In this document: positions 53,920 through 64,000 of the stretch, piece after piece
Position numbering within the stretch: the first letter of the stretch is position 1
How the letters are laid out: every line of letters begins with the position of its first letter
NCBI GenBank assembly: GCA_958450365.1
Contig: CAUEEP010000905.1
Location: 1,058,380-1,122,379 of the forward strand
DNA length: 64,000 bases
Origin: Mesorhabditis belari
Lineage: Eukaryota; Nematoda; Chromadorea; Rhabditida; Rhabditidae
Direction: 5' to 3'
The notes under the pieces: model-generated
What the model was told of the DNA's origin: nothing
The model's database searches: none
The model's input: only the letters and a program-made list of their open reading frames with translations
Program-made: the position numbers and the translations under genes

Positions 53920-54780
53920 TAAATGGATTATAAAAAGATAAAAAGATACCTGAAGAAAGAATCACAAAGCAGTCAATCAGAAATTGCGGCTTTAAATCCA
54001 AGCAAGGTTGGAATTTCAAAAACATGAGAGGGAAAAGGTTCAACAATTTAACTCAATTAAAAAAGAAACTATGAGAGCTTAGAGGAAACGAAAGGTTGGC
54101 GTATTAGGCCTTCTTCTGGCCACGTAGAGGCCGTAGGGGCCCCATAGAGGCCCCGTAGAGAGCCGAATTCAAAGAGTTCAGAAAAAAGGAGATCGGGATG
54201 ATTGCCTTTAACAATTTGAATTGCATTCCATTAAATCGATGATGTGTAACGTTTCTAGACCAAAGAGTTGCTCAAGAACAATTTTAAAGAATTCCAATCT
54301 AGCAGAATAACTAAAGGAGGAGAATTTGTCAAAATTCATTTGATAAAGAGCAATTCTGGTGAAGTGCCTATGAACTAATAAGCTTTAAAGACAAAGAAAG
54401 CTCAGCTTTGTCTTTAAAGCTTCTAATTTAAAAAAAAAAGAGCGCCCAGAAGTTAAGCAAGAAGACAGCTTTAAAGACAAAGAAGGCTCATCTTCCAGAA
54501 GCTTCAAAAGAAGGCTCAGCTTCAAAGACAGAAGAAAACCCTTCGTTGACATCGTTTACACAATCGAAAAGCTTTTCGTTAAGAAGACACTTAGACACTA
54601 GCTTAACTCTAAATTCTTTGACACTTTCCTGAACCATATCTTTTGTAATTTCACTTTCCAATAAAGTCTCACCAAAAACAATGAATCCTTTATTTACACG
54701 TTTCATTCAAATTCTTGAAACTAAGGCAAAAACACAGAAATCATTCAAATACTCAAATAGATCAATTCCCGAATCTCATT
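53920..54780. other. No clear gene
   Basis: A short GC-rich tandem block (GTAGAGGCCGTAGGGGCCCC, 54124-54170) and AGAAGGCTCAGCTTTGTCTTTAAAGC hairpin-like text (54385-54500). A minus-strand frame at 54706-54488 encodes 72 residues of ordinary composition but has no signal, motif or splice partner. Confidence 0.4.
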
Positions 54781-54786
54781 CTCCAT

Positions 54787-57066
54787 TTATTCTTCATTTT
54801 CATCACCTTGTCCATTCCCATTTCTTCTCCTTTTCGTTGTTGTAGCCAAGCGACGACCTCTCGTTGTTGTTGTCGGTTTTGTTGGTTTTCGAGTTGTCGT
54901 TGTTGTCTTTTTTGTGTGATGACGGTGATGTCTTTTTGTCGTTTTTGGTTTCTGAGTTGTTGAGGGAATTTTCGTTGTTGAATCTTCAGTTGGAATTGGT
55001 TTGTCGGTTGGATTTTGAGGAGGAAAAGGAGTTGAGGGATCTCTTGATGGAGATTCAGAAGAGAGCACTGTAGTTGAGGGATCTTCGGGTAGATTTGTGG
55101 GGATTACGGTAGTCGATCCATCGAGCGGCACTTTAGTGGGATTCTCAGTGACTACAGTAGTCTTCCCATCAGTTACAATAACCGTTGTTTTCTCACTCGG
55201 CACTCCAGTTGACGGCCCATCTGTATGCGTTCGATTTGTTGGTGGTTGAGTGGGAGCCTCACTTGTCGATTCTTCTGTTGGTTGTTGGGTAATCGTTGGA
55301 GTTGACGGCTCGTCTGATGGTTGATCAGTTGGGGTTTCTGATGGAGAAACTGTTGTTGAATCTTGAGTGATTGGTTGCTCAGATGGAGCTCCAGTAGTCG
55401 GCTTCTCTGTCGGTCCATCAGTCACAGGTCTTTCCGATGGAACTCCAGTCGATGGTCCATCAGTCACTGGCTCTTCGCTTGGCCCATTGGTGCTTGGTTC
55501 ATCAGAAGGAGCTCCAGTAGATTGTTCGGTGGGAGAAGCTGTTGATGGTTCATTTGATGGTTGATGAGTGGATGGCTCTCCGGTCGGACTATCTGTTACT
55601 GGTCCATCAGTTGGGAGATCGGTTGGTGGTTTGTCGGTGGGTTGATCAGTCACCGGTGCATCTGATGGAGCAGCAGTTGATGGTTCTCCAGTTGGTCCAT
55701 TTGTGGGTTCCTCAGGTTGTTCTGTGCTCGGTTCTCCAGAGGGAACATTCGTTGGTTCTGCGGTAGATGATTGGGTTGATGGTTCTCCTGGAGTGGATGG
55801 TTGATCCGTTGGAGCTCCAGTCGACGGCTGAGATGACGGCGTTGCAGCGGATGGTTCATTGCTGGGTACACCAGTCGATGGTTGATCACTTGGTGCTTGT
55901 GTTGGAGCATCAGTGGGCTGTTCAGTGGGTGAATCAGTTGGGGCATTTGTCGATGGTTGACCAGTTGGAGCGTCAGTGACAGGCTCATGTGATGGATCGG
56001 AAGTAGATGGCTCTCCAGTGATTGGTTCATCAGTTGGGGCATTTGTGGGTTGTTCAGTTTGAGATTCGGTGGTTGGCTGATCCGTGGCTCCATCAGTTGG
56101 GGCGGCAGTTGATGGTTCTCCAGATGGAAGATTGGTTGGTTGTTGAGTTGTTTCTTGTGTTGACGGTTCATCAGTTGGTTGATCAGTTGGAGAAGCAGTT
56201 GTCACCGGATTCATTGTTGTGGTTGCTGCTGTTGTTGGCGCCGAAGTTGTCGTCGTTCTTGGCACACAAACGGCATTGTTCCGGGCAACGGAAACAATCT
56301 AAAATCTACTGATTACTTCCAGAATTTAATGGTTCAATTCTCCACTCAAATCCGATCTTTTCAACTCACCGTTCTCACGGGAATCGTTTGTCAAAACAAA
56401 ATGTAGTCAATCGTTTTCTGTTTTTGTGTCGATGTCTGATCGGGATCCGATTCTGCTTTTTGGATCAAAAGCAGTGCTTCGTGAGTCTAAATATCAAAAC
56501 TATCAATCAAAATCAAATCGAAAAATACTCCAAAATATCAAAGTTGTAATCTCTTTCCAAACCTTTTCAACAATATTTTCCTGTCCATCGAATTTCTCCA
56601 GAATTTTCTCCTCAACAGCTTTCAAATAGTCGTCGAGAGCAGTCTGGAATGGAGGTTTCAATGAAATGATCTCTTTTAGAAGATCTAATCGTTAGTTCTT
56701 CATCGATTTTCAATGGAATTTCCTTCGAAATTCTTACCAGAATGTTCTCTCCAAAGGGTTTAGCCCAATCCCTCAATTGTTCTTCTTTTTGTCGATCAGT
56801 CAATCGGTTATTTGATTGAATTTTCAGAAAAGAAAGCCTTGCAAAGAGGGGGACATTGTTGAGAAAAGTTGGGTTCGGAAGAGAACAGGAATTGTTGGGG
56901 AATGGAGAGATCGCTGGGGATTCGGACTGAAAATCGGATTTTGATTGAAGAATTTTGGATATTTGGATAGGGATAGCTTAGCCATTGAATTTTAGAAAAG
57001 ACAAACCTCAACGAAACCCCCAATCACCAAAATCCCAATGAAAGTCGAGATCGAAGCACTTCTCAT
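54787..57066 (-). CDS. Secreted SXP/RAL-2-like protein with long mucin-like tail; one in-frame TGA
   Basis: Exons 57066-57007, 56926-56738, 56643-56563, 56486-56370 and 56298-54787 join in phase 0. Exon 1 is a signal peptide (MRSASISTFIGILVIGGFVE). Exons 2-4 encode VPLFARLSFLKIQ, then NRLTDRQKEEQLRDWAKPFG and a helical segment (ALDDYLKAVEEKI), the pattern of the SXP/RAL-2 (DUF148) family of secreted nematode proteins. Exon 5 is about 500 residues of Pro/Thr/Ser-rich repeats (PTDQPS, PSTGAP), ending in a basic RHHRHHTKK and RGRR stretch and acidic DENEE; it looks like a heavily O-glycosylated mucin tail. Codon 32 of exon 4 is TGA (56393-56391), where the inverted paralogue has a serine codon. 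All else is open, about 652 aa. Confidence 0.7.
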
Positions 57067-57780
57067 CGTTCAGAGAATATTCAAAGAGACCAATAGGATT
57101 ACTGTAGAAAGAACTGTTGAATAGAAGGAGTACTGTAGTTGAGGTGTGAAGCTGTTATCTGTTCCTTTCCATTTCCATTGGATTCCTTTAAATACTATTC
57201 TCTCGGGTTATCTCATGATCGGTAATAGCCAATGAAACAAATTTGACGCAATCCCAGGCCACACATTTCCTTTTTTCCCTTTTTAAAGCCATTTCCCCTC
57301 CCCCACAAATTTTTCCTTATCTCCAGCCTTTTCTTTTCTTTTTGATGGCTAAATGGAGGAAATTTTATATTGTTTTCCTCCAGAGTTGTCCTGGGAGTTG
57401 TCCATTCCGAAGATGACCTCAACAAAGGCATTGCACATTTAACTAAACGGCGATCGGCAATGGCGACCGGCAATTTCAACAATGTTAACCCACAGCTATT
57501 GGTCCCTTTAGAAGAAATGATTGTGAGAGGTACCTTTGCTCTTTCGGATATCAACGTAATGTGCTATCGTACTCGAGTTTCAGCTCTGTTCCAGCCTTCA
57601 CTCAAAACGGGGGGACCAATTTTAAGGCAACTCAGAGCACACTGCTTTTACGGTTTTATAGCAGGATTATAGCCGATTTTAAGGCAAAAATTCATCCCAG
57701 GAGTTTGGGCATCGGACATTGAGCTAAACAGTTCAATTTTCAATGAGCTATTTAGCACATTGAGTTGAACAGCCGAACAG
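55039..57780. repeat. Left arm of a 2.7-kb inverted duplication
   Basis: Reverse complement of 61258-64000, covering the mucin-like gene and about 700 bp of its upstream region. The match begins at about 57780 / 61258 (TTAGCACATTGAG) and continues past the right edge of the window. Divergence is mostly small indels. Confidence 0.9.
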
Positions 57781-57800
57781 CTCAATGTGCTAAACAACCC
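57067..57800 (-). other. Upstream region of the mucin-like gene, conserved in both arms
   Basis: Well conserved between arms (better than the gene body), including CTATTGGTCCCTTTAGAAGA and GCTATCGTACTCGAGTTTCA. A 100-codon plus-strand frame (57370-57672) runs through it, but in the other arm insertions (for example at 61487-61514) close the frame, so it is treated as non-coding. Confidence 0.4.
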
Positions 57801-58205
57801 AATGCCATTGTTATAGTCGGCTAGAACATGCTCAGCTGGTTATTGTGAATGGCTTCATCCGTGAAATTCGCGACACTACACTTCTACTCTTGCAACTCTT
57901 GCTTCAGCTATGTGTAACATAAAGTAACTAGAATAAGGCTGATAATTCAGAGCAAAAACTACTATAAACTAGCTTCACGATAGGAATTTTCAGACGAAAA
58001 ATAGCAATTATTGTGCTAGACTCGTTTAAAAACGGAAAGAGACGAGAAATTTCTAATTTCGATGTTGCAAAGTATCTAATTGGAAAATTTTAATCCTTTT
58101 TTTCCAAGCTATATTTATGATAGTTCTCGTAATCAATTTTTAGGAGAACAATTTGAATAAAGAGCTAGTAATATTAGCAAACATTTGATCTATAAATCGA
58201 ATTTC
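57800..58205. other. Spacer, no gene recognised
   Basis: AT-rich. Ends in a TTTCTAG acceptor directly before the kinase exon; no other kinase exon could be found on the plus strand upstream. Confidence 0.4.
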
Positions 58206-58208
58206 TAG

Positions 58209-58738
58209 CGGCTGCCGCTCGTGATCTTCTCGCGCACATATTGACAATTGATCCGAATGATCGATACTCTGTCGAAGCAGCGCTCAATCCAAGTCGAAGT
58301 CTTCGCGCTGTCGAAGTCTTCGCGCTGTCGAAGCCGCGCTCAATCCAAGTCGAAGTCTTCGCGCTGTCGAAGTCTTCGCGCTGTCGAAGCCGCGCTCAAT
58401 CCAAGTCGAAGTCTTCGCGCTGTCGAAGCCGCGCTCAATCAAGTCGAAGTCTTCGCGCTGTCGAAGCCGCGCTCAATCCAAGTCGAAGTCTTCGCGCTGT
58501 CGAAGCCGCGCTCAATCCAAGTCGAAGTCTTCGCGCTGTCGAAGCCGCGCTCAATCCAAGTCGAAGTCTTCGCGCTGTCGAAGCCGCGCTCAATCCAAGT
58601 CGAAGTCTTCGCGCTGTCGAAGCGGCGCTCAATCATCTATATGTGAAATTTTGGTTTAACGTTTGGATAACGTTTGAACGGGCTTCATCGTCATCGCCGC
58701 TCAAAAAAAACCATCGTCGTCCCAGCGGCGGAACTTGA
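58209..58738 (+). pseudogene. MAP-kinase C-lobe exon (JNK-like) expanded by a coding minisatellite
   Basis: After a TTTCTAG acceptor the frame reads AAARDLLAHILTIDPNDRYS then VEAALN, the conserved end of the MAPK C-lobe (family form: ARDLL..ML.IDP..R.SV..AL.HPY). The frame stays open through the repeat array and resumes as NHLYVKFWF, the expected continuation. The repeat unit of 39 bp encodes AVEAALNPSRSLR, made from duplicated VEAALN sequence, so about 115 residues are inserted in the helix before the HPY motif. The tail ends in SSSSPLKKNHRRPSGGT and a TGA. No upstream kinase exons are visible, so this is probably a displaced fragment. Confidence 0.65.
58268..58632 (+). repeat. 39-bp in-frame minisatellite (GTCGAAGCCGCGCTCAATCC...)
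   Basis: The unit is GTCGAAGCCGCGCTCAATCC plus AAGTCGAAGTCTTCGCGCT. The first few units are irregular (extra GTCGAAGTCTTCGCGCT pieces, one missing C at 58440); the last five are identical, suggesting recent expansion at the 3' end. Confidence 0.95.
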
Positions 58739-58909
58739 TAAGTTTATAGAAAGGGTTTTAAATTGAATGTTTTTTGAGTTTCATATAGGAATTTTTAAAC
58801 ATAAAACAGTTAAAATCTAAACGAAACAAATAAAATGCAATGCATAAATCTTTGCACCCAACAGTCTCCTTTATTTCTCTCTCACTATAACCTATTTTAT
58901 ATTTTTTAG

Positions 58910-60064
58910 TACTTCAAGCGACCACGAAAGGAACAAGAAGGCTGGAGTGGGGAATATGGAAGAAGAGATTATGGTAGGTTTTATTTGTTTTGTCAGTTGA
59001 GACAATTCTAAACTCATATAATAATGCTAGATGACGTTTTTTTGCTCAGGAATTTAACAAATTGCTGAACAATAGTCATTTATTTTGTTGTTTTCTAGGC
59101 TTCCATGATGGGAGAAACAAAAAGCCATGACCTATAACCCAAATGAAACGCAAAGGAAACGCTATTAGGAATTTCTTCCTAATAACGTCATCGTTTATTA
59201 CGATGCAAGCGTGAATTTGGATCACAACATCACAGGAATTGGAGCATTCATAGGATTCTGTCATCCACTTCAGCTGTATGTCTTTTTATGCTATAACTAT
59301 AGTACCGAACAAAAAAATGCTTTTGGATTGTTCCGGAAAATATTAGTTTATCTTGTAAAATAAAATATTGACTATTGTTTAAATTAGCCAATAAAATTTT
59401 AGCAATTTTCTTAGAATTTAGATCTCGCGACGTCAGTCAATACATCAACAAGGTTCAGCTAAAGCACGACAACAATCGCGCTGAAATCTTGGCTGCAACA
59501 GGAATTCTTCAACGTCTTTTGGTTTGGGAAGAGAACGACAAAGAAAAGAAGGATCAAAAGCACAAGTAAGCATTATTTATTTGTATAATAACAATAAACC
59601 TCAGCCATTTTGTGTGTAGAAAAATCTTTTTGATCATTAAGGTCTTTGCCGATAGTTCTAAGAACTGACTGTGATAGTGTGATTAATGATTTGAAGAAGA
59701 GGAAGAAATACAAGAAGCGTCAAGGACCAAGACCGTCAGCTTTTTTTTTAATGAGTTTGTTTTTCCATTTGTATTTCTTTATATTTTACGTTTAGTTATG
59801 AGAACTTGTAGACTCTGGCAACCTATTTTGAAAAGGAGATCTTGTTTCAGTGGATTAAGAATGATGATCTCCGCCTTGGAGAGGTAATGCTTTTAGAAAT
59901 GTTATTTCCGAAATAATTTTTATAGCTTAATTTCTATTTAATTTGATTGCTTTTGTTAATTTCAGGCTGATAGATTTGCAAGAAGGGCAATACGGAAAGG
60001 TATCCAAAAGAAGGACCCGGTCGACAAAGCTTACGACAACTTGCGTGTGCCCATTAGGATGTAG
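58910..60064 (+). pseudogene. Ribonuclease H-like gene with broken frames
   Basis: Exon-like blocks: 58910-58973; one ending near 59276 (donor GTATGT); 59422-59565; 59642-59734; 59796-59883; 59966-60064. Together they show the RNase H fold and its four acids: VIVYYDASVN (first Asp), NNRAEILAATGILQRLL (Glu), VLRTDCDSVINDL (second Asp) and GEADRFARRAIRK (third Asp), ending at TAG 60062. The enzyme class cuts RNA in RNA-DNA hybrids. Breaks: TAG at 59809-59811, and a stop plus frameshift before VIVYYD in the 5' block at 59100-59180. The order and splice sites are good, so either recent decay or sequence errors. Domestic or transposon-derived origin cannot be told. Confidence 0.65.
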
Positions 60065-60123
60065 GTTGTGGCTTATTTTGTGAAAGCACTTCCGTATCTG
60101 TAAAGAATTTCTATTTTAAGATA

Positions 60124-60373
60124 ATGGCCAAAACCAAGGGACACAAACCCACCGATGGATACCAACCGTCGCCTATCGTTGAACTTCTCAAATACGAATT
60201 CGGCAAATTAAAAGAATCATTGCGTAAGGACTGCAAGGTTTATCTTTTAGCGTTTACCCTTTACATTTGATGAATTTTAGGAGGATTTCCCGAGTGCTGA
60301 TCAACCTGACACCAGCCAGGCTCAACCTGACACCAGCAAGGCTCAACCTGACACCAGCAAGGCTCAACCCTGA
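60124..60373 (+). CDS. Short ORF running into QPDTSKA repeats, unknown
   Basis: ATG at 60124 opens MAKTKGHKPTDGYQPSPIVE, LLKYEFGKLKESLRKDCK. A 43-nt intron (60238-60280, GTTTAT...TTTTAG) then leads to EDFPSADQ and heptads QPDTSQA/QPDTSKA. The frame stops at TGA 60371 where CAACC has gained a C; without that the repeat would stay open further. It starts 60 nt after the RNase H-like stop and could be its last exons. No family recognised. Confidence 0.35.
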
Positions 60374-60945
60374 CACCAGCCAGGATCAACCTGACACCAG
60401 CAAGGCTTAACCTGACACCAGCCAGGGATCAACCTGACACCAGCCAGGATCAACCTGACACCAGCAAGGCAAAAGTAACCTGACACCCAGCCAGGATCAA
60501 CCTGACACCAGCCAGGATCAACCTGGACACCAGCGGGCGTTGACCCTGACACCAGCCAGGAGATCAACCTGACACCAGCCAGGATCAACCTGACACCAGC
60601 AAGGCTTAACCTGACACCAGCCAGGATCAACCTGACACCAGCCAGGATCAACCTGACACCAGCAAGGCTTAACCTGACACCAGCCAGGATCAACCCCTGA
60701 CACCAGCCAGGATCAACCTGACACCAGCAAGGCTTGACCTGACACCAGCCAGAATCAACCTGACACCAGCAAGGCTTAAACCTGACACCAGCCAGGATCA
60801 ACCTGACACCAGCAAGGCTTAACCTGACACCAGCCAGGATCGGCCCTGACACCAGCAAGGCTTAACCCGACACCAGCCAGGCTCAACCTGACCCAGCAAG
60901 GGCTCAACCTGACACCAGCCAGTCTCTAACCTAACACCAAGCAGC
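60286..60945. repeat. 21-bp minisatellite (CAACCTGACACCAGCAAGGCT)
   Basis: About 30 units alternating CCAGCCAGGAT and CCAGCAAGGCT. Many single-base insertions (CACCCAGCC, AACCCCTGAC, CCAGGGATC) break the 7-codon frame. That pattern is typical of uncorrected long-read sequence rather than of drift in a tandem array. Confidence 0.95.
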
Positions 60946-60959
60946 TCCATCACTGAGAA

Positions 60960-61255
60960 CAGAAAAAGAGATTTGTGGGCCTCGCCCCCCCCCTCGTTTT
61001 CACCTTGCACTTGGAGGTCCGCTATTTTTTTGTGTGTAGGGCCACCGGGGCCCCTTTTTGTTTAAGACCTTTTTTTTGGAGTAATACATTTCCGCCGGGG
61101 CAAGATAAATAATTTTCAAAATAATATATTTAAAAAAACTACAAAATCTATAAAACTACCTTGCTATCATAAAAGGAGTCTTCGGCGGAAAATGAGCTCA
61201 TTTTGATCAACATTTCTCTGGCTAAGGCTGGTAAAAAATAGACCGAGACATCCAC
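60960..61255. other. No gene; low-quality-looking spacer
   Basis: Odd homopolymers (CCCCCCCCC at 60986, CCGGGGCCCC at 61048) in AT-rich text; nothing recognised. Confidence 0.4.
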
Positions 61256-61257
61256 TT

Positions 61258-64000
61258 AGCACATTGAGCTGTTCAGCTGTTTGGGGCCTCATATGCCCAA
61301 ACTCCCTGGGATGAATTTTTGCCTTAAAATCGGCTATAATCCTGCTATAAAACCGTAAAGCAGTGTGCTCTGAGTTGCCTTAAAATTGAGTCCCCCGTTT
61401 TGAGTGGTAGGCTGGAACAGAGCTGAAACTCGAGTACGATAGCACATTGGTTGATATCCGAAAGAGCAAAGGCACCTCTCACAATCAGTAGGTCTAATTA
61501 TAGTTGGACTATTTCTTCTAAAGGGACCAATAGCTGTGGGTTAACATTAAGTTGAAATTGCCGGTCGTGCCATTGCCGATCGCCGTTTAGTTAAACGTGC
61601 AATGCCTTTGTTGAGGTCATCTTCGGAATGGACAACTCCCAACAAAACAATATAAAATTTCCCCATTTAGCCATCAAAAGAGAAAAGAAAAGGCTGGAGA
61701 TAAGGAAAAATTTGTGGGGAGGGCAAAATAGCTTTAAAAGGAAAAAGAATGTGTGTGGCCTGGGATTATCAAATTTGTTTCATTGGCTATTACCGATCGT
61801 AGAGATAACTCGAGAGAATAGTGTTAAAGAATTCAATGGAAATGGAAAGGAACAGATAACAACTTCACACCTCAACCATCTTTTTCCTTCAACAGTTCTT
61901 TCTACAGTAATCCTATTGGTCTCTTTGAATATTCTCCTGAACGATGAGGAGTGTAGCGCTTCGATCTCATTTTCATTGGGATTTTTACGGTGATTAGAGG
62001 GTTTCGTTGGGGTTTGTCTTTTCTTAAATTCAATGCTAATATCCTATCAAATATCCAAAATTCTTCAATCAAAATCCGATTTTCAGTCCGAATCCCCGAC
62101 GATCTCTCCATTCCCCAACAATTCCTGTTCTCTTCCGAACAACTTTTCTCCAATGTCCCCCTCTTTAAAGGCTTTCTTTTCTGAAAATTCAATCAAATAA
62201 CCGTTGACGATCGACAAAAGAAAGAACAAATGAGGGATTGGGCTAACCCTTTGGAAGAACATTCTGAGTAGAGGCTGAAGGAAATTCCGTTGAAAATCGA
62301 TGAAGAACTAACGTTAGATCTTCTAAAGAGATCATTTTGAAACCTCCATTCCAGACTGCTCGACGATTATTTGAAAGCTGTTGGCGAGGAGAAATTCTGG
62401 AGGAATTCGATGGCAGAAAATATCGTTGAAAAGTTCCGGAAAGAGATTAAAATCGATATTTTTGAAGTATTTTCAAATTTGATTTTGATTGATAGTTTTG
62501 ATATTTGAGCTCTGAAAGCACTGCTTTGCGATCCAAAAACTCGAATCGGATCCCGATCGAACATCGACACAAAACAGAAGCGATTGACTACATTTGTTCT
62601 CTCAAACAATTCCATGTAAGGACGGTGAGTTCAAATGATTGCATTTGAGTTCGGAATTGAACACTTAAATTCTTTGAAGTAATCGGCGAATTTTAAGATT
62701 GTTTCCATTGCCCGGAACAATGCCATTTACAATGCCAAAACGACGACAACTTCGGCGCCAACAACAACAACAATGAATCCGGTGACAACGGCTGTTCAAC
62801 TGAACAATTTTGATGGACAGGTAACAACTCAACAATAGCCAATCTTCCATCTGGAGAACCATCAGATGAACCGCTCCTCGTTACCAACAGATGAACCCGG
62901 TAACACAAACTCCCACCGAACAACCAACTGGAGAACCATCAACTGCCGCCTAATCCCGAACCTACTGATCGGCAACTACCGAATCAAACTGAACAACCAC
63001 AAATGCTAACTGATGAATAATCACTGGAGAGCCATCCTTCCGATCCATCACATGAGCCTGTCACTGACGCTCCAACTGGTCAACCATCGACAAATACTGG
63101 CAACTGATTCACCCGCTGAACAGCCCACTGATGCTCAACTGGCACCAAGTGATCAACCATCGACACTGGTGTACCCAGCAATGAACCATCCGCTGCAACC
63201 CCGTCATCTCAGCCGTCGACTGCGGAGCTCCAACGGATCATGCATCCGCTCCGGGAAGAACCATCAACCCAATCATCTCCAGCCGAACCAACGAATGTTC
63301 CCTCTGGAGAACCGAGCACCAGAACAACCTGAGGACCCCACAAATGGACCAACTGGAGAACCATCAACTGCTGCTCCATCAGATGCACCATTGACTGATC
63401 AACCACCGACAAACCCGCAACCGATCTCCCAACTGATGGACCAGTAACGAATATGGTCCGACCGGAGCCATCCACTTCATCAACCATCAAATGAACCATC
63501 AACAACCTCCCACCGAACAATCTGCTGGAGCTCCTTCCGATGAACCAACCAGCACCAATGGGCCAAGCGAAAGAGCCGGTGACTGATGGATTATCGACTG
63601 GCAGATTCCATCCGGAAAGACCTGTTGATGGACCGACGGAAGAAGCCGTACTGGAGCTCCATCTGAGCAACCAATCACTCAAGATTCAACAACAGTTTCT
63701 CCATCAGAAAGCCCAACTGATCAACCATCAGACGAGCCGTCAACTCCAACGATTACCCAACAACCAACAGAAGAATCGACAAGTGAGGCTCCCACTCAAC
63801 CACCAACAAATCGAACGCATACAGATGGACCGTCAACTGGAGTGCCGAGTGAGGCAACAACGGTGAGCATTGTGACTGAGACGACTGTATTCACTGAGAA
63901 TCCGACTGAAGTGCCGGTGGATGGATCGAGTACCGTAACCACAGATCTTCCCAAAGATCCCTCAACTACAGTAATCTCTTCAGAATCTCCATCAAGAGAT
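61258..64000. repeat. Right arm of the inverted duplication
   Basis: Reverse complement of 55039-57780. The upstream part (61270-61640) matches closely; the gene part carries dozens of one- to five-base indels. The last 150 bp differ from the left arm by substitutions only and keep the coding frame. Confidence 0.9.
61944..64000 (+). pseudogene. Divergent paralogue of the SXP/RAL-2-like mucin gene, frames broken, 3' end outside window
   Basis: Exon counterparts are visible: ATG 61944 (signal-peptide exon with an indel), 62087 (after TTTTCAG), 62355 (after ATTCCAG), about 62508-62625 and 62698 onward. Splice sites are kept, but indels close the frame repeatedly (for example TAA at 62961 and in the TGATGAATAATC text at 63010). 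At the codon where the left-arm gene has TGA, this copy has TCT. From about 63840 to the edge the frame is clean and encodes TTVSIVTETT-, STVTTDLPKDPS- like text similar to, but different from, the left arm. So the copies are true paralogues. The indels may be decay or poor sequence. Confidence 0.7.

Noticed and set aside
54488..54706. 72-codon minus-strand ORF of ordinary composition
   Set aside because: No signal peptide, no splice partner, no recognisable family; could be a short exon but nothing supports it.
56391..56393. Selenocysteine codon
   Set aside because: No selenoprotein family resemblance, the paralogue has serine, and no SECIS-like element was seen downstream.
57370..57672. 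100-codon plus-strand ORF antisense to the mucin-gene promoter
   Set aside because: The other arm of the duplication has insertions that close it, and no motif is recognisable.
58435..58636. Minus-strand repeat ORFs
   Set aside because: Antisense shadows of the 39-bp coding minisatellite in the kinase exon.

Overview
The window is nuclear DNA from a nematode, most likely a rhabditid. The gene families support this: tandem cuticle collagens, a full-length Srt-type chemoreceptor, and a secreted SXP/RAL-2-like protein with a mucin tail. Introns have GTRAG donors and TTTCAG acceptors. tRNA-Leu(CAA) copies carry introns, and an interstitial array is built on the nematode telomere unit TTAGGC. The window is gene-poor and repeat-rich; minisatellites, fold-back elements and mariner/Tc1 remains fill most of the space. 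All exon joins below were made by reading frame and splice sites by eye.

Layout. 1-1730: the last three exons of a bZIP transcription factor, with a TIR-bounded element in its second intron. 1976-23400: almost pure repeat territory, with a dead Tc1-like element, several fold-back elements, a decayed mariner, a nearly intact mariner (21578-22845) and a cluster of tRNA-derived SINE-like units. 23498-36896: one seven-exon gene for a small secreted eight-cysteine protein; only 795 nt of coding sequence are spread over 13.4 kb. Its introns carry most copies of an unrecognised dispersed hairpin repeat, a tRNA-headed SINE and the telomere-like array. 37000-42600: duplicated repeats, two tRNA-Leu(CAA) genes on the minus strand and a corrupted G-rich stretch.

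42701-47125: two paralogous cuticle collagen genes in tandem, each with a TATA box about 45 nt before the start codon; the second has a one-base frame break. Three more tRNA-Leu(CAA) copies lie at 45178, 48068 and 51198. 48409-53038 (minus): a ten-exon Srt-type seven-transmembrane receptor, about 354 aa, with one of the tRNA copies antisense in an intron. 53507-53912: a mariner 3' fragment.

54787-57066 (minus) and 61944-64000 (plus): two divergent copies of a gene encoding signal peptide + SXP/RAL-2-like domain + long Pro/Thr/Ser mucin-like tail, forming the arms of a 2.7-kb inverted duplication. The minus copy has one in-frame TGA; the plus copy is full of small indels. The 3.5-kb spacer holds a MAP-kinase C-lobe exon expanded by an in-frame 39-bp minisatellite, a ribonuclease H-like gene with all four acidic active-site residues but broken frames, and a short ORF running into a 21-bp QPDTSKA-type repeat. 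Base quality between about 58.9 and 63.8 kb, and at 41.3-41.6 kb, looks poor, so frame breaks there may be assembly errors rather than biology.
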